Origin: Augochlora pura
Taxonomy: Eukaryota; Arthropoda; Insecta; Hymenoptera; Halictidae
DNA length: 64,000 bases
NCBI RefSeq assembly: GCF_028453695.1
Contig: NC_135779.1
Span: forward strand, 7,452,831 to 7,516,830
Direction: 5' to 3'
Shown: piece after piece, positions 27,442-39,774 of the stretch
Numbering within the stretch: the stretch's first letter is position 1
Layout: each line of letters begins with the position of its first letter
The notes under the pieces: model-generated
The model's input: the letters and a program-made list of their open reading frames with translations, nothing else
Told to the model about the DNA's origin: nothing
Databases searched by the model: none
Position numbers and translations under genes: made by a program

Positions 27442-30400
27442 ATGAGTAGTTTTATACGCCGGATTCTGGGGAACCAGAGTAACTCGGAGGTTGGTTCTTT
27501 CGCTATCTTCTTACATTTCTTACATTTCTTCCATTTCCTCCATTTTTTAAATTTCTTCCAAGTTTTACAAAGTTTTTCCGTTATTAAATTTCTATTATTT
27601 CGTTGATATAGTAGTCAGTGTTATTAATACAATTTGTCGTTGTGCTTCGTTTAGTATAACTACGTTGATTAGTGGCTGTTCTTCCTGAATAAGTTTCTTG
27701 GAATTTTCACTCCCTGTAGATTTTATTTTCTTTTAAATTTGAATCAGTGAATCGATTATTATATCTATTATAATATATATTTTTCCAAATCGTCGCTGAT
27801 AGAATTTGTTGTTCCAGCGCAAGTAAGAAATGGACAAAAATGAAATTCGAGCAAAATTAGCTTCGCCCTCAGTGTTAAAAAAAAACATACTCGCTTATGC
27901 TATACTATCCATCGTAAAAAATTCAATTAATAAAATATCCTCGATAATTAATGAGCTTTTTTTCTCCGCAGTTGACAGTGGGCCCTATATTGAATACCGA
28001 CAACCAGGCAAACGTGTCAGAGAAGATCATTTCGCCGAAAAGAAGTTGGATGAGCAAGTGCGTGGCCTATTCGCCTACGAAGACCCTTTCAGTATCGGGC
28101 GGCAGCCCCGTGAAGATCACCGGACTCAAGTCGTTGAATACCAGTTTGAACAACGAGAACCAACCGCCGACCACGCCACCGAAACCGAAAACCGCGACGC
28201 CGTCGAAGCCGCTGGAGATGCCGGACTTGGAGAGCATCATCCGCGAGTTCGAGATGGGCTACCACTCTCCGTCGAAGCGGGACGGCGCGTCGGAGGTCGT
28301 CACGCCGAAGTCGAAGAACTTCGTGAAGAAGCTGGTGGCAGCGTTCGAGGTGAAGTACAAGTCGTACAACGACCAGAAGACGCAGCAACAGATAGAGGAG
28401 GAGGAGGCGGCGAATCTGAAGGAGTTGGCGCTACCGAAACGAAGATCGCGCATCTTCTCGAGTCCATTTAGCAGCGGATCTGACGACTCTAAAGACACGA
28501 CCGATAGTCCGAACAAGAGCCAGGGGTCGAAGAGACGGTCGGGCATCTTCTACACGCCGACAAAATATAGCGCGTTGGACTCGAAGATGAACAGGCGCTC
28601 CGGGATCTTCGGCTCGCCTTTCAAGTTCTTGGAGGACGACGGACAGGATCGTGGATACGCGTCGAGGGACGGAGCGGACGAATCCGTACCATCGAGTCCG
28701 CAGGAGACGAAGAGCAACAGCAGCTGGTCGGGGATCTTCAGCTCGCCTTTCAATCGCAGCAAGGACAGCGATAAGTCGAGCGTCTACGCGACGCCGATCA
28801 GTTTCCAGACCTCGAAGGACTCCGGCTCGAGCAGCTCGATCAGCTTCAGGTCCGACAAAGAGGAGTGCAAGGAAAGCTCCAGACTGATGAGATGGTCCGG
28901 CTTGGACGACACGATCACGTTCGAGAGCGTTGACATGGACGTCACTTTGCCCGAACCGGACGAGACCATCTTCGTCGAAGATTATCCTCTTGTTAAAACC
29001 AGCACGATGATCGACGAGTTCGATCGCGCGGTGAAGGAGGAGGTCGTCCGCGATCCACCGCGGGTCAGGTTCGTCGACAGAACGCCGAAGGTGGTCGGCG
29101 CGTTTCTCAAGACGCCGATCGAAGTCGAGGACACTTCGATCGAGTGGATCCCGATCACCGGCAAGAAGCTGCCGCGAAAGCGGTCCCTCAAGAAGCTGCT
29201 GACCTCCTGGGTCAGCAAGCCGTTCGACAAGAGCAGCTCCCAGAACTCGTCCGAGAGGATCAAGCCGACGAAGAAGGACGCCAAGGAGATGCAGGACTCG
29301 GGCTACGACGAGGAACGGTCTGTCTCCTTGGCCTCGTCGGCATCTCTCATGTCTATCAACTACGCTTTGGAGCAACAGGAGAACGAGTACGTCGTGCCGA
29401 TGATGAGGAGCACTCTGAGCACCTTCCGCTCGAGGAAACGCCACGAGAACGCCAAGAACGCAGCTTTCCAAAATGTTTGCCCGACTCCTTGGTAAATATA
29501 AATTAATATAAATTAGTATAAATTAATATAAATCAATATAGATAGAAACATAGTCACGTTCGGAGTAGCCCCCGGTTTTTAGAATTCCATAAATGTGAAC
29601 TGTTCGCTTTAGGTTTCGCTAAATAAATCGATAATGCGTAGACATTGATATCGCACGCATCGCGACAGAAAAATATCCCGAAAAAAGTAATCAAGCGAAA
29701 TCTTTGGTTCCAAGATGGGAAAAGAATCGACTCGATCCGGCGAGCAATTTCCGAGCGAGAAAAAAAGAAACCCGAAGCGCGAACAAAAATTGCAAGCTCG
29801 CGAACTTCTGTAGAATCTGCATCAGGAAATTGATTTTTCAATCAAGAGCAATATCCTCGCGATACGCAAAACCTTCTAGATATAAAACAGAATCAACCTT
29901 ATCCGGCGAAAAGTTCCTTAGTGATAAAAAAAAAACCAGATCCTCGACGTGCAACTAATTTGTTTAAATTATTTCAGCAAACAGAAGAAGCTGGTGCTGG
30001 CAGAAGTACCTCGAGAGGAACTGAAGGTGGACCTCGGACCGGCCTATCCGCTGCCTAGGAACTTGCAAGCCGCGACGCTAGTCCGACAGACACAGTCGTC
30101 GTTGAGAAATGCGACGACCAATGGGGTTCCGTCGACGCCGGAACTGGTCAGATTGCCCAGACTGCCGAAACACCCGGGGCTGATGTCGATCCCCAAACAC
30201 CCGTTCGTCGCCCTGACGAAATTCGACGACACCGACGACGAGGAGGCACACGGCACCGACGAGCCGGTGGTGATTATCCGGAACAACATGTACCAGGTGG
30301 AGTTCTGGCGTAGCTGCATGGACATCAACCAGAACGTCTGCGACCATTGCTCATCGTCGTCCATGGAGAGCATGTACGACGTGCCGAGGCCGCACTTGTC

Positions 30401-30695
30401 GCTTTCCGAGCCGAAGATCAACGAGGTAGAGCTGCGCAGGCAGTACGAGCCGGTCTACGACGTCCCACGGAACTGTTTCCTGGACAGGCCCAGATCCAGC
30501 ATCTACGAGGACGTCGTCGCCCTGAAAAGAAGAAACGAGCATCAGTCGCTGTCCAGCTTCTATTCGTCGCCCGAAGACGTGGAGTCGCAGTACGCCACCG
30601 TGAACCCGAGATACAGAATGTTATGCCGCAGCAGAGATGCCATGCTGAACTTAGTCCCGAGCGTAGAACCGTTGACGTGTGCGGCCAGGCTCTAA
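27442..30695 (+). CDS. Disordered protein with RRSGIF repeats and YDVP/NPxY tail, 761 aa
   Basis: I do not recognise the family. Three exons are read by eye: 27442-27489 (MSSFIRRILGNQSNSE), 27972-29491 and 29978-30695. Junction phases are 0 and 2; all introns are GT/AG and the frame closes exactly. The protein is rich in Ser, Pro, Lys and Asp, with no signal peptide or membrane segment. Four repeats of the form R-R-S-G-I-F-x-[ST]-P-[FT] lie near residues 173-182, 204-213, 224-233 and 267-276; the fourth begins SWSGIF. A basic patch PRKRSLKKLLTSW sits near 417-429. The exon 3 tail carries YDVPR at 656 and 683, YEDV at 699, YATV at 728 and NPRY at 732-735. In known proteins YDVP is an SH2-binding and NPxY a PTB-binding site, so a cytoplasmic adaptor or cytoskeletal role is plausible inference. 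Codon third positions are GC-rich, and the minus-strand open frame across exon 2 is its shadow. Confidence 0.85.
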
Positions 30696-31576
30696 GCCGC
30701 GGACTCACACTGGCCACACCACCCACCCACACGTATATCGTATAACAGACCTGGCGAAACGATTTAACAATCTGTTAAATCCCTGGACGTCGTAACGTGT
30801 CAATCGCGCGCGCTAGATTTTACATTTGATTTTATTGAATCGAGTGAATCTTGGTTACAATTGACGCGATCGACGCGCACGCGATCCTGATTGTTTATAT
30901 GTGATCGTCTTTTTAGCTGCCATTGTTTAAATTATCCCTTTATACTGCCTTAGATAAATATTTTTTTACATGAACCAGGTCTTTTATACTACGCCGGGCT
31001 AAATCCTAGATTTATTCTTTGGTGTCCGTAAGCGTTTCGATTGTTTTTTTTCGAGATCGTTGACGGAACGGACACCTTTACTTTTACATAGACAAACTTT
31101 CTTCGCGATCAATTGTTCTGCCCGGGAGACGCGATTCTCCCTTGGCGTGAGCATCCAGGCGCGTGTCTCGGAGAAAATGTGCTCGTCGCTCGTGGCGCCG
31201 CGTTTCTGGCCTCGGAACACTGTGATATCCAATGAAAAGCAGACCAGACGCGGCGAAACGAATCGCGAAAGCGGACGCGCCAACCAGATCCGCGGAAACA
31301 ACATCTCGTGTGCTCGTATATATATATGTATGTATCTATGTGTGTAGATCTGTAACGATATATTTACAGAGAACTCGAACGCGGCGGTTTTACACCTTGT
31401 GATCTCTTGACGTACCAGTAACACGTACCCGGTCGCAACGAGTCAGGGCACTATTACGGTGTCGCGTATGTTGGCCGTAGACCACAGACGCGAGACCCTT
31501 GTACAAGTTTATTTACCGTTGGATATGTATACACCCATTCTATATTCGCTGTACCATATGTATTTGCGAAATAAAA
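30696..31576 (+). other. Probable 3' UTR of the 761-aa gene
   Basis: No frame of interest follows the TAA. The stretch is AT-rich with a short TA/TG repeat at 31319-31345. It ends near an AATAAA at 31570-31575. Confidence 0.4.
31570..31575 (+). promoter_or_regulatory. Candidate polyadenylation signal
   Basis: Canonical AATAAA about 875 bases after the stop codon. No earlier canonical hexamer was noticed after the stop. Transcript ends would be needed to confirm it. Confidence 0.35.
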
Positions 31577-31669
31577 CATTGCGACATGCAGCCAAAATTC
31601 GATAGTACCGCGTATCTTGTTACAGCGCCGGCTCGTATTTTGAGCAAGTTCGAAAAAAGAGATTCGCGA

Positions 31670-31922
31670 TTAACCCCGTGCACTATAATAACTTTATCAG
31701 ACTCGTGACAAAGCTTTCGCGCAAAATCTACTAAATATTAATATTATTAATCTCTTTTAAATGAAAATCTAATTTAATTCTTCCGTGATCAAAGTTTAAT
31801 AGTTAAATTAAATAAAAATAGCAAAAGACAACAACTGTCTAGTCCTATTATTAAAAATATTCAGAATAAATAAGTGCTGATCAACGCAACGTGAAAGAAG
31901 TCATAGTGAATCTCGGGGTTAA
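31670..31922. repeat. Dispersed family A copy
   Basis: TTAACCCCGTGCACTATAAT at the left faces CATAGTGAATCTCGGGGTTA at the right, in inverted orientation. The right 45 bases, read on the minus strand, match 22276-22320 block for block (CACTATGACT, then TTTCACGTTGCSTTGAT). The interior is AT-rich. Confidence 0.6.
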
Positions 31923-32875
31923 TCTCGCCGCTCTCGAAAAGCTGTTATTTTTGCCAGGACGAAAACAGGTCCCCGCGATTTCCAATTCCCGCGAGCGGAA
32001 TCCGTTGGAAGCGATATCGGTCGACCGGAGAAGAACGAGATCCTTTTTTTCCAATTAATTTGGCCGACGGAGGGTTCACGCTGCAACAGATTGCCGCGGC
32101 CGCGAAGATGGCCGCCGGGATTACCGTGAAGCGAAGCCGGGGAATATCGCAAATCCTCGGTGGCTAGGATCGTGAGAAAGCTGCGACGGCGATCGATCGG
32201 CTGCGCTTTCACTTGAAATTTCCTGTAAAAACGAATGAGGAGAGAATGAGAGAAAGAAAGAGAGAGAGAGAGAGAGAGATCCGGGTACGCGCGGTCGGCA
32301 ACGAGAAACCTGCGGTCAACGATCGTCCTTATCCCCGTTAGGCGCGCTGACGGCGAAGAGGATCCCCCTATGACGCGATCAAAAGTAAACGGTCCCGGAG
32401 GACAGGCGGGGACGTCACACGGAAATCTTCGCGCTGGTTTCTGAGCATGATGGTCGGTGACGCAGAAGTGCGGCGCGACCACGGTCGTGACGTGGGTGCG
32501 GAGCGTGGGTCGTAACTGCGGCCATTAGCGCAAAGTCGCGCCGCGTCGGATGCGCACAGCGCGGAATCGCGCACCTATCCGGATGTGCACGGGTCGGTCT
32601 CCCGGCACGCTCGCTCGCTCGTGGGTGTCGTGTCAAGGCCGAGGACGTCCCTGCTGCATAAATCCTTTTTAAGGAAGCTGTCTAAGCGCCGCAGCGTTAC
32701 GGCGGCGTACGCGCTTCGTTACAACCCCGTCGTCTCGAGATCGGGCTAACTCAAAGATGCATTGCTCGTTAAAAACCTCCCCTCTTCCTACCCTCCGCCA
32801 CTCTCCTCTTGCATTCTTTATTTAATCCTTAGCGAACCCGTGCTCGTGCCTGGCCGTGGTCGAACCTTTCGTTCG

Positions 32876-33408
32876 GTTAACCCTTTGCATTATTACGGCG
32901 GCCTGGACTCGTAACGAGGATTTTGTACGTGGCTTGTTAAATACGAACCTCATGAATTTATTCGAAATTGTGATTAAATTTGATTCGATTGTTGTTCAAA
33001 TGCAAGAATGAATGTGGATGATGACAATAGACGAGAGACGAAAATTATATCGCTTGTTCGGGGATGGTATTAATCCTTTTGTTACGGGCGTCGATTGTAG
33101 TAAAATCTGATTAAAATAATACATTAATATACGAAAGTATGGGCTAATAGAGATAAAATGGATTAAACAGATACGAAACAATATGTAAATACAAAATGTA
33201 CATATTAGTCTGCTAATTGTATAATAAAAGCAAATATGTATCTGATATGCAATAAAACGATTTTATAAAAAAAATATAATGTGACTAATATAATAGAATA
33301 CAATAAGATAAAATAGAATACAGTATAATATTATATTATGTAATATAATATAAGACTATTCCCTGTCGTCGCTCCAGCAGAGCGGACCGCCGTAACGAAA
33401 GGGTTAAG
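32876..33408. repeat. Dispersed family A copy with diverged inverted ends
   Basis: GTTAACCCTTTGCATTATTA followed by CGGCGGCC at the left; at the right, GACCGCCGTAACGAAAGGGT followed by TAAG. The ends are diverged reverse complements over about 25 bases. The interior 450 bases are AT-rich. Confidence 0.6.
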
Positions 33409-36400
33409 AACGAGGCAGTGCCAATCAACGCAGCTGTAAAGGAAATCCTAGCGCAAGGAGTTAATTAAAACTTCACCCTGTAGTTCGGTTATAGTAACGG
33501 AGGGTAAACTGTGCGGATGATGATCCGCAAAATAAAAAGAAAAATCCACGGCGTAAATTGCTAGGGGCGGAGAAGCTGCGTGCAATCATGTTTCTCTCTC
33601 GAGTAATTATAGTAACTTGTGATCAACGTAACAGTATCTTTACTTTCGTTGAATTTTCTCATTATTTTTCACCTCAACACTTTTTTACGCTGAATGCGTA
33701 AAATTAAAATGGCCAATATGAGACCCATATTTTTTAGAAAAAGAAAAGACATAATTTCGGATTGAAAATATGTACTCGTTTACAATGCACTGGAAAATAC
33801 AAAAGATCCTGCCTTCGCTAATCAAGGAGAAACTGTGCAAACGAGAAACGCGAACGAGAAATATCGATTATCGCAACATTTTCCAATTGTTTAAAGAATA
33901 GTCTACCGCGTGATTTATACAAAAGACGTAATTTTTGTATGGAGACCTTGCTAGTTATCTAGTATGAAAATTACAGTGATAAAATAAATGATAGCGTTTT
34001 ATAATAACCGGGGGTTGATTTACCCCTCGGACAAACTTCACACAAAAAGAAAAATTTGCGTAATACATGCATGAATATATTTTAAATATTCTCAACGTTT
34101 CAGAATCTTTGAAATTTCCTTTGCATTTTTCATCCTCTGTGAGCGGTCCTCGCTGCGCGAAATCATGATCGTCGACGAGACCGTGAGACGACAGGACCGA
34201 GAAGAATCGTAAAAAAGGCTACTAAGCGGTTTTTTAGAGGCGGAGGACGGATTTTTGGGGAGGTCAACGTCCGCGCAGACGGTTCAACGAACAACGACTC
34301 TCCAGAGGGAACACCGGAAACTCCCCCGGCGTGCGCCGCCTGACACCGCATTACACAGTTTTCGCGTTACGACCGTGCCCCCGCTGCCACGTGTACACAG
34401 ATTTACGAGCTCGGGCGCGACACTCGCATATTCGCGTTCCGATATTATGCTACTGCTGGAGGGCGGCCACGAGGCATTGCAGAGGAAGACGGGAAGCCGC
34501 GGAAGTCGTTCCACCACGGTGTACATTTTTATCGCGTGCCCGTAATGGAAATCCTTGCCGCGAAGCCGGCGGAAACGGCGCGGAGGTGCGCTAATTAATT
34601 CTTCGGAAAGGAATAAAATCGGGCGACCCCGGGAAATAAAAGTTGGCCGGGCGCGAGCGCTGTCCGCTGTTACGCGGCGCACACTCTTCCTCGCGGAAGT
34701 TCCGACGGCCCGCGAACTGGATCCGAGTAAAATATCCAGTTTGCTTCTCGGACGAATTAATCCCGAACCCTGCGAGGGTGCTAACTTTTAATTCAAGCGG
34801 CGACGCCACGCGAGCCGGAGGCACCCGGCCGCCGACGACTGAATTTAAATCAATTTCAATGAGCCCCGGCGTACCAACGGCTCTCCCGTGTTTAATGCTA
34901 CGCCCCGCGGAAACTTTATTCTTAAACGCTGGATCTAATCTCTGTCGCAATGCTTCCCCGCCGTGCTAATAATTCACGGGACTTTATCTCGCTACCGCAC
35001 TCCGCGACCTTCGCAGTTACTTTCTAACGAGTCTCCACGGGTTTTCCATCCGTATCGCGGCGCACTCCGCTCCGCTGCGCTGGACGGACTCGATGAAATT
35101 CCCATTAAAATACTACACCCGCGTTTGTTCGTTTCCGCTCGGCAACCTGTAGATCGCCGAAAATGCGCGATCGATTTATATTCGAGACGCATCCTTTTGT
35201 AGACAATCATTCGTGTACAATTCTAATTTCTATCGCATCAACGCAGTTCAATACTTTGAATACTAGAGACGTTTAGAAATTTTTTTACGTTGTCATCCAC
35301 ATAAAATAAATAAAATAGTTAAATGAGTAATAGCAATAATAATGATAAAATCGACCTACAGGTTTTCCCCGAACAAGTTTGCATCGAGGATCGACAAAGA
35401 TCAAGGGTCTGACATAAATTGGATCCCGCGAACGGGAAACGCGGAAACAATATAACGAATCGCAGGAACTTCCAGCGATTGCCGTGCCGCATTTAAACCG
35501 CACCGGTATTGTCTCGGTTGAAAGGTCGAACTTGCTTGCAGAGTAACGAACGATCTTTCATACTACCGAATCCTCAGAGAGGACCATGCATCGTTGTAGT
35601 TCGGAACTAAACGAACTCCGTAGCACCCTTCGAGCGTTTCACGGCGTCTCACGGCGCGAAGCCTGTTGCGGAACAAGAAGCAAACTGCGTGTTCCCTTTA
35701 AACGCGATAGATTGAAAGCGGGCAAGTGTTCGCGCGATAACTATTGAAACGAGCAGTCGTTGCGCGAACGCGGGCGCACGCGATCTCTCGTCGTCGCGTA
35801 ATTAAAACGAATCTGTTTTCGCGGGATCGATAGAGGGCTCGCGTGCCTCCGTCGCCTGTCGGCGGGGATCAAAGCGAGTCGCGGAGCGAGGAAACGGCGC
35901 AGCGATTTAATATAATCGAGAACGAGCCGGCCGGTAGAGGCAAAAGAGCCGCGATAGGTAAAACTGGCGCGCGCTGCCGTGGCCGCGTGTCTCCGTGAAA
36001 AGGAAAGCCCGAGGAACAAGGGATGCCGCAATTTTCCGAGCTGATGGCCCAGAAAATTGCTGCACGCCGTCTCACGGGTTCGTCCGCTGTCGATGATTTT
36101 TTTTCCACGGTTCTCGCCCGCTGAAAAACTTTCGACGTTCCATGCAATTCGCGGGTGTTCCGCCACCGAAATTCCGCGGCCGGGAAGAAAGCTCCGCGTT
36201 GTTTCTCGCCACGGCGAGAGCCGTCCGAAAAGCCACTTCGCGGAGCGCGGTAATGGCCGTCGCGAGTGCTGCTGCAGCGTTTCTTCTTTGCGCCGAGGGC
36301 GGAACAAAGAGAATTTCACCGGCCGGCTCTCCTTTCCCAAAGTAATTAGCAGGCTCTCCTCGTCCGTGGAGGAATTTCCACTCGGACCAGATTGCTCCCG

Positions 36401-37122
36401 AAGCCGTGACGACGCTCGTCGAGCCGGATCGATCGAATTTCTCCGTGCATAATCGCAATTATTCTTCTCCCGCCGGGACTTACAAAGCGTCCCGCCGTTT
36501 CCTCGTAATTCGCCGGAAAATTAATTTCGCGATTATCCCCGTCCACTCGGGGCGATCCGACCGTGCCGGCAAAAAGCTCCCAAAGCGCCCCGGCTTCGCT
36601 CACTGTACACTGTCCGCTAAAAGTTTCCGCTTCCGCGTGAAATCCTGCCTTCCACCCGTCTAGACGATTTTTCGCAAGCCCAACTCGTAGCTTGGCCTCC
36701 GACTGAAATCTTATGTTATTATTTTAATATAATATATTAATGTAATAATTTACGCGCACATCTTCGTTTAAAACGGCATCCAACCCCGTGTGCGGCGAGT
36801 TTTCATCGAATTCGAGCCTACGCCGCGGAAAAACCAATTTCTCCGGCGGGTAATTTCGCGGCGGCAGCTTTTTTTGCCGGGTAACAGATGCAATTCCCAT
36901 GGAAATGCAGTCGGAAAAACGACGCGGATCCGGTGACACGTGAAAAGCCCGGACTTTACTGCTTACCGAGGGAAAAACGATTCGCAGACGAGGATGCGTT
37001 CGCTGGAGCGCGATCGCTTCCCTCGAAAATCTTCGACGTATAAAATACAGCTCGGCGAGCTCGATCGTGAAGCACAGAAGTCGATCCCGTCCGTCGCCTC
37101 TCGTTGAAGTTCCGGCAGCGTT

Positions 37123-39774
37123 CTAAGCCGGGAACTGCAGCAGGATGATCAGGTAAGTCGACATCACCGCGATGATCTGCAAAACGTCGACTTTAGTGAT
37201 GGATTTTATAGGAGAACTTCCGAGATCCGGCTGGAGCATTAGTAACTCGTAACAACTCGCGCCGGGGATACTCGCCTCTCATTGGTCAATGTTTTTTGTT
37301 AATAACGCGTTAAGGATGTCTTGGCGAATATTTTTGTAAAGAAAAAAATTGTTTGAAATAACCTCAGATACCTTCCATTTCTGAATTGTTAGACATTTAT
37401 GGAACACTTAGTATAATTAGTAATCCAGCCGTGTTTAAAAAAAGGCGTCGGGTGAGAATCCCTGGCGAGAGGTGTCCGAAACGATCAGCGCGCCTTTGAC
37501 CTGCCGCTCTCGAAGAACAGACGAATCGAATCGCGAAGTGAAACGTCCCCGGGATTGCCGGCGGTATTCAAAGCTCGCGGTTATTGCGTGCCATCGTCGA
37601 GGGAGGAATCGATGGCCGTCGTATATCCGGCGCAAAATTGGACGGGCCCCCGAGTGTCGCAGACCATTACGAGCTGGTTCGCGCCGGTTTTGGTCAGGCG
37701 AGGCTATCGAGAACCGAATTATAGACTCGGGGCCACGTGATTGGAGCTGGCAGGCTCCGGGCCGCGAGGTTATTAAGCGACGCCCGGTTACACCCGACAC
37801 CCTGTTGTCCCAAGTTCCCCGAAACTTCGCTGATAGGACGAAGGACTAAATTGGAAGGTTCCTCCGCGGGGATGCGTTTACCGAGCGGAGCAGCTGCAGC
37901 TTCACGTCGAAGAGGCCGCCCGCGGAGAATTCGAGACGTCTGATCAAGAAATGCAGCGAGGTGCGCACCGTGTCCTGGAATTAATGGGATTTTAGATGTA
38001 ACGAAAGTATACAAAATGAGATACAAAATAAAATCTCATTTAATTAGCTATTGTGCTATTGTTACTGAATTTTATTAGTTATTAATTCATCGACTAACGT
38101 CTTAAGACCTCCGTCATTTTTATAATTACAGTTTCCAGAATCGTGAACATTGCAATGGCCTAGCAAATGAACAATTTTCCAGGTATTGAGACGGATTACG
38201 GATCGACGCGGAATGGCAATTACTACTCACATCGTCCGGGAACCTCGTCATGGTTCTGCTGTCCCATTCGAGGAGGATGGCGCCCATGGAATTGGCCTGA
38301 AACAGAATTTACCCGATCTTCGCCGGTCCATATAATCAAGGGGAACGAAATTCATTGATCGTACCTGGGTGACCGTGTAATCGCAGGCGATGTGCAGCGC
38401 CAGTAGTTGCATCGCGAAGCCGACCAGCCATATGCTCATGTTTAGTATCAAACGCCAGGCCTCCGACGCCCGAGTCGCCAAGATGAGCCAGTCGGCGATG
38501 AAGTAGAGATTGCTGACGCTGTGCACGCTCAGATTGAACAGCCAGAACAGCAGGGACAACGAGTACAGCGAGCCAAGCGACTCGGCGAGCAACATTAGCT
38601 CGTTGTGCAGCTCTTGGATCGTCTTTTAGGGGCACAGAAACGTTTCAGTGTGAGTCAGGGACTTGTAAAAATTTTAAAGACATGCAACGCAGTAATATGT
38701 TCCAATTTTATAGAAAAATAAAAGGATAGATAAATAGCTTTGGTAGATATAGACCGCAGACTACGTAGTAGACGTACGACTGCAAAGAGTTGTATAATAT
38801 ACGCCGTAGAGTTTATCAGTAGTTAAGAGACAATCGCGAACCTTCCTGCTGAGAATGGTGCTCTTGTATCCTACTCGGGCTGGCAGGTTCTCCCTGGTTA
38901 TTTGATTCAGCTGATGGAAGCGTTGCCCGACGAACGTCGCCACTCCGGCGAACTTGTAGACGGAGACGGCGGTGCCGACGTAGGTGAGCATGTAGCACAC
39001 GTTGAAGAACCAAGTCTCCAGAAACGCGTACATACCGCTCTGATTGACCATGGTCCAGACGACAACCTGGCTGAACAAGAGAGCCCACGTCGCGATCTCC
39101 ACGGTGCCTTCTTTCCGCGGATAGCCCAACCGACACAGCTTTTCGTCGAAGTCCTGCAGATCGTTCCAGATCTTGACGAACGCGCTGGAGCGGAACATGG
39201 TCGAGATCAGCTCGTACATGATCACCAGGTAGTTGACGATCACCTGCGGATTTTATAATGGATTAAAATCGGATTAAAAATTAACAAAATTTAACAACAA
39301 CATTAAATGAAAGCAATACGAGAAACAAAAATTAATTTTTGTTGATTGCTCGATGCTCCGCGGTCGCTTCGGTACCTTCGTTGTTTCGACGACGCTCAGG
39401 ATAGACTTCTCACGCTGGAGGCCAATAAATCTCAGGAACACAAAGTACATGATGTAGGAGTAAACGACTAGGAAAACGATGGAGAAAAGTAGGTAGAGGA
39501 CCGACGTGGTCATCCGATTGTCGACGAAATCGTACGGCGCCAAGCCGAACACCCTCGTCACGCACACCACGGGGTAGATCGCCGAGTACAAGGGCGTGTA
39601 AGGGCCACGGTACTCAATCCGGCGGTTCTTCGTGCGGGCAGTCATCTCGGCGTACACGTTGTCCACGTGGAAGTCCTTCGGCGGGACCGTCGGCTTCGGA
39701 TAGACGTCCCTTCTGTGCACCTGTCCGATCGGATGCTGCTGCATCTGGCGCACCCTACGCACCAATCGGTTCAT
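37123..39774 (-). CDS. Gustatory receptor (7tm_7 family), 423 aa
   Basis: A seven-transmembrane chemoreceptor of the insect gustatory receptor family, which forms ligand-gated cation channels in the membrane of sensory neurons. Six exons on the minus strand: 39774-39376, 39243-38842, 38622-38365, 38296-38231, 37974-37882 and 37176-37123. Every intron is GT/AG and phase 0, and the frame closes at 424 codons. Visible signatures are FGLAPYDF before the first membrane segment (residues 76-83), hydrophobic segments through exons 1-3, and the family-defining C-terminus STYLIILLQF in the last exon. Exon 5 carries SLHFLIRRLEFSAGGLF, equivalent to the usual HFLLRRLKFTACGLF region. The N-terminal tail before FGLAPY is about 75 residues, longer than usual. 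Start ATG 39774 is the first in the open frame; an extra upstream exon cannot be excluded. Ligand and subfamily (for example Gr28- or Gr43a-like) cannot be fixed from sequence alone. Confidence 0.92.
37270..37400 (+). repeat. Dispersed family B copy in a receptor intron
   Basis: It reads CTCTCATTGGTCAATGTTTT, then TTGTTAATAACGCGTTAAGG and ATTTTTGTAAAGAAAAAAAT. The block order matches 61947-62060. It lies inside the last intron of the gustatory receptor gene, between exons 6 and 5. Confidence 0.6.

Larger units (their letters stand above)
31577..37122. other. Intergenic between the 761-aa gene and the gustatory receptor
   Basis: No gene is supported in 5.5 kb. It contains two inverted pairs of family A (31670-31922 and 32876-33408) and a GA run at 32258-32279. 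A GC-rich part, about 34150-36950, has many short open frames on both strands without recognisable domains. Confidence 0.5.
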